From Anaerolineales bacterium (lineage in GTDB: Bacteria > Chloroflexota > Anaerolineae > Anaerolineales > Villigracilaceae), in contig JABTTV010000001.1 in the NCBI GenBank assembly GCA_015075725.1, positions 4,393,223 to 4,457,222 on the forward strand: a DNA stretch of 64,000 nt, in the 5' to 3' direction. Below, piece by piece: positions 59,889 through 64,000 of this stretch. The notes under the pieces are model-generated. The model had not been told where the DNA came from, searched no databases, and saw only the letters and a list, made by a program, of their open reading frames with translations. Numbering within the stretch: position 1 is the stretch's first letter; each line of letters starts with the position of its first letter. Both the position numbers and the translations under genes were made by a program.

Positions 59889-62321
59889 ATGTCTGAATTT
59901 CCAACACAAGCGCAGGCTGTCATCATCGGTGGCGGCGTGGGCGGAGCCAGTATCGCCTATCATCTTACAAAACTAGGGTGGAAGGATGTCGTCCTTCTCG
60001 AACGCCACGAATTGACCGCGGGTTCCACTTGGCACTCTGCGGGGCTCGTCGGGCAAATGCGCTCGGATGCGAACCTGACCCGTATGATGCATTACAGCAC
60101 GGACCTGTATCGCACCCTCAAAGCAGAAACGGGACAGGATACCTCATGGCGCGAAGTTGGTGGAGTCCGCCTCGCCTCTTCCCACGAACGATTGGAGGAG
60201 ACCAAGCGCCTCGTCGGACTCGCCCGGTCTTTCGGTGTGCCCATGGAATTGATCTCACCGAAAGAAGCACAGGACATGTTCCCGTTAATGGACATAACCG
60301 GCGTTGTAGGTGCGGCGTACACACCCAACGATGGGAGCATCGATCCCACCGGCTTGACGAATGCGCTCGCCGTGGGCGCAAAAAACCGCGGGGCAAAGAT
60401 TCTCACAAATACGAACGTCGAGAAGATCAACCTGAAGGATGGGCGTGTCCATGAAGTGGTCACGGATAAAGGTACGATCAAGACCGAGGTTGTGGTCAAT
60501 GCTGCCGGGATGTGGGGACGCGAAGTCGGAAAACTCGTCGGTTTGAATCTGCCCGTCATTCCGATGGCGCATCTTTACATCATGACCAAACCCATCGAAG
60601 GTGTGACGTCCAAATTCCCCAACCTGCGCGATCCCGATCTGCTCGTGTATTGGCGAGAGGAAGTGGGCGGACTTGTGACCGGCGGCTACGAACGCCAGCC
60701 CGCCACTTTTGGCATGAATGGGATTCCGCGCGATTTCAAATTTAAACTGCTCGAGCCCGATTGGGACCGCTTCACGCCTTTGATGGAAAACTCGATTCGC
60801 CGCGTTCCAGCCATAGAAAATGCCGAGGTTGTTAGGTTGCTCAATGGTCCGGAAGGATTTACCCCCGATGGAGAATTTTTGCTCGGACCGACATCGGTTA
60901 AAGGCTTTTGGGTTGCCTGCGCTTTCTGCGCTCACGGCCTTGCCGGTGCGGGCGGCATCGGAAAGGTGATGGCGGAATGGATCATCGACGGTTCGCCCGA
61001 ATGGGACGTTTGGCGCCTCGACGTGCGGAGGTTTGGCCCGAACTACAACAGCCTCGAATATACGCGTGCGCGTGCATTCGAGACCTACACCCAGTATTAC
61101 GACATTCACTACCCTGCTGAAGAACGCCTCTCCAAACGCAATGTGCGCATCTCGCCCACCTATTTCCGCCTGCGAGACCTCGGCTGTTCCTTCGGCGAAA
61201 AGATGGGATGGGAACGCCCGAACTGGTTCACAAAATATGAAGAACGCGCCACGCACGGACACGAACCGCGCGGATGGATGCGTCACAATTGGAGCCGTGC
61301 CATCGGTCACGAACATTTGATGACGCGCGAACACGCAGGTCTGTTCGATGAGACTTCGTTCAATAAATTCGAGGTGCGCGGACCCGGCGCGTTGAAATTC
61401 CTCAACTACGTCTGCGCGAATCAGATCGATGTCCCGATCGGGACGCTGGTCTACACTCAATGCCTCAACAAGCGCGGCGGTATCGAATGCGACTTCACGG
61501 TCACCCGCCTGGCTGATGACCGTTTCTTCATTGTGACGGGTACGGCGTTCGGTCAACACGATATGTCCTGGCTCTCGCTGCAGATGCCGGAGGACGGCAG
61601 TGTGACCATCGAAGACGTCGGCTCGAACTACGCCTGTATTGGGTTATGGGGACCCAAAGCCCGTACCATCCTCGAGAAGGCAACGACCGACGATGTTTCC
61701 AACGCGGGCTTCCCCTATATGACCTCCAAGCGGATCAATGTGGGTGATGTGCCCGCTCTCGCCTCGCGCGTGACCTACGTGGGCGAACTCGGTTGGGAGT
61801 TCTACTGCCCGATGGAGTATGGCTTGCGATTATGGGATACGCTTTGGGAAGCCGGACTACCCGAAGGCATGGTGGCGGGTGGATACAAAGCGATCGATTC
61901 GCTGCGTTTGGAAAAAGGGTACCGCTATTGGAGCGGCGAAATTTCACCGGACTACACTCCGTATGAAGCAGGCCTCGGTTTCGCGGTGAAACTCGATAAA
62001 GGCGATTTCATCGGCAAAGAAGCGCTGGTAAAACAAAAAGCAGAAGGCATCAAGAACAAACTCTGTACGATGACTCTCGCCGATGACCGTACCATTGTCA
62101 TGAGCAAGGAACCCGTCCGCGTCGACGGCAAGACGGTCGGCTGGGTGGCTTCGGGAGGATTCGGCTATTCGGTCGCCAAGTCGATTGCGTATGCGTATTT
62201 GCCAATGGAATACTCCAAGCCTGGAACAAAACTCGAGATCGAGTGTTTCGGCGAACAGGTCGGCGTGGAAGTGACCCAGAATGTGCTGTTTGACCCGAAG
62301 AACGAGAGGATCAAGGCATAA
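59889..62321 (+). CDS. FAD-dependent oxidoreductase with GcvT domains (dimethylglycine/sarcosine dehydrogenase type), paralogue 2
   Basis: 810 residues, co-linear with the copy at 51.8-54.2 kb. The N-terminal Rossmann motif is GGGVGGASIAYHL and the flavin-site His49 lies in LTAGSTWHSAGL. An FAO_M-like linker and two GcvT-type domains follow, with YVGELGWEFYCP near 640. This fusion couples N-demethylation to formation of methylene-tetrahydrofolate. The start follows AGGAGACC. Divergent motif details suggest a different substrate from paralogue 1. Confidence 0.92.
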   Translation: MSEFPTQAQAVIIGGGVGGASIAYHLTKLGWKDVVLLERHELTAGSTWHSAGLVGQMRSDANLTRMMHYSTDLYRTLKAETGQDTSWREVGGVRLASSHERLEETKRLVGLARSFGVPMELISPKEAQDMFPLMDITGVVGAAYTPNDGSIDPTGLTNALAVGAKNRGAKILTNTNVEKINLKDGRVHEVVTDKGTIKTEVVVNAAGMWGREVGKLVGLNLPVIPMAHLYIMTKPIEGVTSKFPNLRDPDLLVYWREEVGGLVTGGYERQPATFGMNGIPRDFKFKLLEPDWDRFTPLMENSIRRVPAIENAEVVRLLNGPEGFTPDGEFLLGPTSVKGFWVACAFCAHGLAGAGGIGKVMAEWIIDGSPEWDVWRLDVRRFGPNYNSLEYTRARAFETYTQYYDIHYPAEERLSKRNVRISPTYFRLRDLGCSFGEKMGWERPNWFTKYEERATHGHEPRGWMRHNWSRAIGHEHLMTREHAGLFDETSFNKFEVRGPGALKFLNYVCANQIDVPIGTLVYTQCLNKRGGIECDFTVTRLADDRFFIVTGTAFGQHDMSWLSLQMPEDGSVTIEDVGSNYACIGLWGPKARTILEKATTDDVSNAGFPYMTSKRINVGDVPALASRVTYVGELGWEFYCPMEYGLRLWDTLWEAGLPEGMVAGGYKAIDSLRLEKGYRYWSGEISPDYTPYEAGLGFAVKLDKGDFIGKEALVKQKAEGIKNKLCTMTLADDRTIVMSKEPVRVDGKTVGWVASGGFGYSVAKSIAYAYLPMEYSKPGTKLEIECFGEQVGVEVTQNVLFDPKNERIKA

Positions 62322-62335
62322 CCGTCACCCCCCAA

Positions 62336-62360
62336 CCCCTTTCCCAAAATGGGAGAGGGG
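62336..62360. repeat. C-rich hairpin after the oxidoreductase gene
   Basis: CCCCTTTCCC pairs with GGGAGAGGGG (one wobble) around AAAAT. There is no T-run. The C-rich context (CACCCCCCAACCCC) resembles a dispersed intergenic repeat. The remaining 138 bp to the next gene hold nothing recognisable apart from its ribosome-binding site. Confidence 0.45.
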
Positions 62361-62498
62361 AGGAAAGCAAAACTGGAAAAGAGGCTCGCAAACACGAAGC
62401 AGGTTCAAAGCGCCGACCAAAGCGCGGCGAAGAGTCAGGCTTGAAGCGGTTGTTCATCCGCCAAAAATATTTTTGCCAAAGGAAGGAACCAGAATCCA

Positions 62499-63422
62499 AT
62501 GAATACGCTTGCCATCGACAAAGCCATCGCCAGGGTGCCGTTTCTCGCGGAGTCAAAGAACGTCAAGAAGATTCCGTTGAGCGGCGGCATCACCAACCTG
62601 AATTTTAAGATCGAAGCAGATGGAAAGGCGTACGTGATCCGCCTTGCAGGCGAAGGCACAGAGCAACTGGGAATCAAACGCGATGTGGAATGTGCGGCGA
62701 ACAGGGCCGCCGGCGAGTTGGGCATCGCACCCGAGGTGATGTATTTCATCGAGCCGGAAGGTTACATTGTCACGCGTTTTATCAACGGCAGGCGCATCAT
62801 GCCCGAGGACATCATCAAGCCGGATTATCTCGTCCGCGTGGCGCAGAAGTTGAGGTTATTCCATCGCAATGCGCCGAAATTGAAAGGCGAGTTCAACGTT
62901 TTCCGCCGCGTCGAAATGCTGACTAAGAGGGCAAAGACCAAAGGGGCAAAGTTCCCGAACGACTGGGATTTCATCATGAAGAAAATGCGCGAAGCGGAAA
63001 AGGCGTTATTGAAAGATCCCTACAAACCGACGCCCTGCCATAACGATCTGCTCAACCTCAATTGGCTGGATGAAGAAGTTGCAGGAGATATCGGCGAACT
63101 GCGTCTGTTGGATTGGGAATACGCGGGCATGGGTGATATCTTCTTCGACCTCGGAAATTTCTCCCACCATCATCGATTGAACGAAGACCAGATCCGCATC
63201 TTCCTCACCGCTTATTTTGGCGAAATGAAACCGAAGCATTATGCCAGGCTGAGGATCATGTGGGCGATGTCGGAGCTTCACGAATCGATGTGGGGCACAA
63301 CTCAAACCGTTATATCGAAACTGGAGGAGGATTTCCAGGGATATGCCGATCTGTGGTTCGGCCGTTACCGCATGCATGTGACGGATTATCGTTGGGAAAA
63401 GTGGCTGCGGGATGTAAAATGA
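62499..63422 (+). CDS. Choline/ethanolamine kinase-family phosphotransferase (LicA-like)
   Basis: 307 residues. The aminoglycoside-phosphotransferase/choline-kinase fold is shown by LSGGITNLNFKIEADGKAYV, the Brenner motif CHNDLLNLNWL with catalytic Asp, and the DFG-like LLDWEYAGMGDIFFDLGNF. Relatives phosphorylate choline or ethanolamine. It follows the second GcvT-type oxidoreductase on the same strand. The context of N-methyl compounds fits a choline-related role, but thiamine or homoserine kinases share the fold. Confidence 0.85.
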   Translation: MNTLAIDKAIARVPFLAESKNVKKIPLSGGITNLNFKIEADGKAYVIRLAGEGTEQLGIKRDVECAANRAAGELGIAPEVMYFIEPEGYIVTRFINGRRIMPEDIIKPDYLVRVAQKLRLFHRNAPKLKGEFNVFRRVEMLTKRAKTKGAKFPNDWDFIMKKMREAEKALLKDPYKPTPCHNDLLNLNWLDEEVAGDIGELRLLDWEYAGMGDIFFDLGNFSHHHRLNEDQIRIFLTAYFGEMKPKHYARLRIMWAMSELHESMWGTTQTVISKLEEDFQGYADLWFGRYRMHVTDYRWEKWLRDVK

Positions 63423-63510
63423 ATTTGGAGGTTTACGTTTAGATTTTCTTCGCCCATTCATCCAGCCTAACGTAGACTTTCCTGTGCGCTTTGAGAAAGG
63501 AGTGTGCGCC

Positions 63511-64000
63511 ATGATCGAAAGTCCCGTCGAACGCCTCGCGAAAACGCATCCCGACCTGGAGGTTTGGTGGGATTCATCGCCGCTGGTGTACCGCCAGTGG
63601 GTGCGCAAAATGGTTGACAGGGTAGAACCCGCCCGAAAGCCGGTCCTCACAGAACAACTCGCAAGGTTGTTCAACGAAGAAAACCCCGCTGAAAGTGTGT
63701 TTCGGGGATGCACGACCAACCCCCCGCTTTCGTGGCAGGCTGTCCAAAGCGATCCTGAGTTTTGGAACCAATGGGTGGATGAATTGATCAAGTCAAGCCC
63801 GGGTCTCAGTTTGAACGAGGCCGTCTGGATGACATACAAGGAAGTTGTAAAGCGCGGCGCGCAAATGTACCTTCCGATCTTTGAAGCCTCGAAGGGACGC
63901 TTCGGCTGGATCTCCGGTCAGTTGGATCCGCGCCTCTTCACCGAGACCGAACGCATGGTCCGGGATGCGGAGGAATTGAGCGCCCTCAGCCCGAACGTGA
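63511..64000 (+). CDS. Transaldolase-family protein, truncated by the window edge
   Basis: The first 163 residues are visible. AAAGGAG lies 8 nt before the ATG. The segment RGCTTNPPLSWQAVQSD matches the N-terminal transaldolase signature (GCTTNPPL). The motif YLPIFEASKGRFGWISGQLDPR also fits. The Schiff-base lysine lies beyond the edge. The enzyme would transfer three-carbon units in the pentose phosphate pathway or a sugar catabolic route. Confidence 0.85.
   Translation, partial: MIESPVERLAKTHPDLEVWWDSSPLVYRQWVRKMVDRVEPARKPVLTEQLARLFNEENPAESVFRGCTTNPPLSWQAVQSDPEFWNQWVDELIKSSPGLSLNEAVWMTYKEVVKRGAQMYLPIFEASKGRFGWISGQLDPRLFTETERMVRDAEELSALSPNV

Noticed and set aside
60285..61559. A 424-codon minus-strand open frame opposite the second GcvT-type oxidoreductase
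   Set aside because: No family resemblance; the sense strand has unambiguous FAD and GcvT motifs.

Overview
The window looks like a chromosomal segment of an uncultured or environmental member of the Chloroflexota, most likely class Anaerolineae. That assignment is an inference. It rests on mevalonate-pathway enzymes of the archaeal type, a serine/threonine kinase carrying a PQQ-type propeller, a BTAD-type regulator, DUF4097 and DUF2177 proteins, and an rpmH-rnpA-yidD-yidC block about 13 kb from dnaA. GC content is moderate, genes are densely packed, and no tRNA, rRNA, insertion sequence or CRISPR array was seen.

Layout. Bases 1-2.6 kb hold the ribosome and membrane-biogenesis block (yidC partial, a propeller lipoprotein, yidD, rnpA, rpmH), all on the minus strand. 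2.8-5.7 kb holds adenosine deaminase, an M20 amidohydrolase and Hsp20. 5.8-11.6 kb is a six-gene minus-strand signalling operon: Ser/Thr kinase, PP2C phosphatase, J-domain/VWA fusion, FHA protein, an 80-residue protein and a response regulator. 11.7-15.1 kb holds plus-strand metabolic genes ending in a lipoate ligase. dnaA, a 482-bp intergenic region and an orphan histidine kinase follow.

18.8-25.9 kb carries mevalonate genes (HMG-CoA reductase, HMG-CoA synthase, a thiolase homologue) interleaved with hydrolases. It includes the most striking gene of the window, an organomercurial-lyase (MerB) family gene interrupted by an in-frame TGA. That TGA lies exactly at the catalytic-cysteine position and is followed by a hairpin with a GGUC apical loop. 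This is a strong selenoprotein candidate. The region is also rich in short dispersed intergenic repeats, one of which lies inside the MerB-like coding sequence.

25.9-28.7 kb is an ECF sigma/anti-sigma pair facing a DUF4097 surface protein, with two matching divergent ECF-type promoters between them. 28.8-43 kb is mixed housekeeping. It includes a GH13 enzyme with a histone-like lysine-rich tail, two-component and BTAD regulators, an M29 aminopeptidase and small redox enzymes.

42.5-64 kb appears to be a catabolic region for N-methylated and possibly phosphorylated compounds. It has an ABC importer with an alkaline-phosphatase-fold hydrolase, PiT phosphate transporter plus DUF47 regulator, an MttB-superfamily methyltransferase, two FAD/GcvT demethylating oxidoreductases, an APC permease, a choline-kinase-like protein, a PfkB sugar kinase, a DeoR-type regulator and a transaldolase. 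A 27-bp palindrome recurs across this region.
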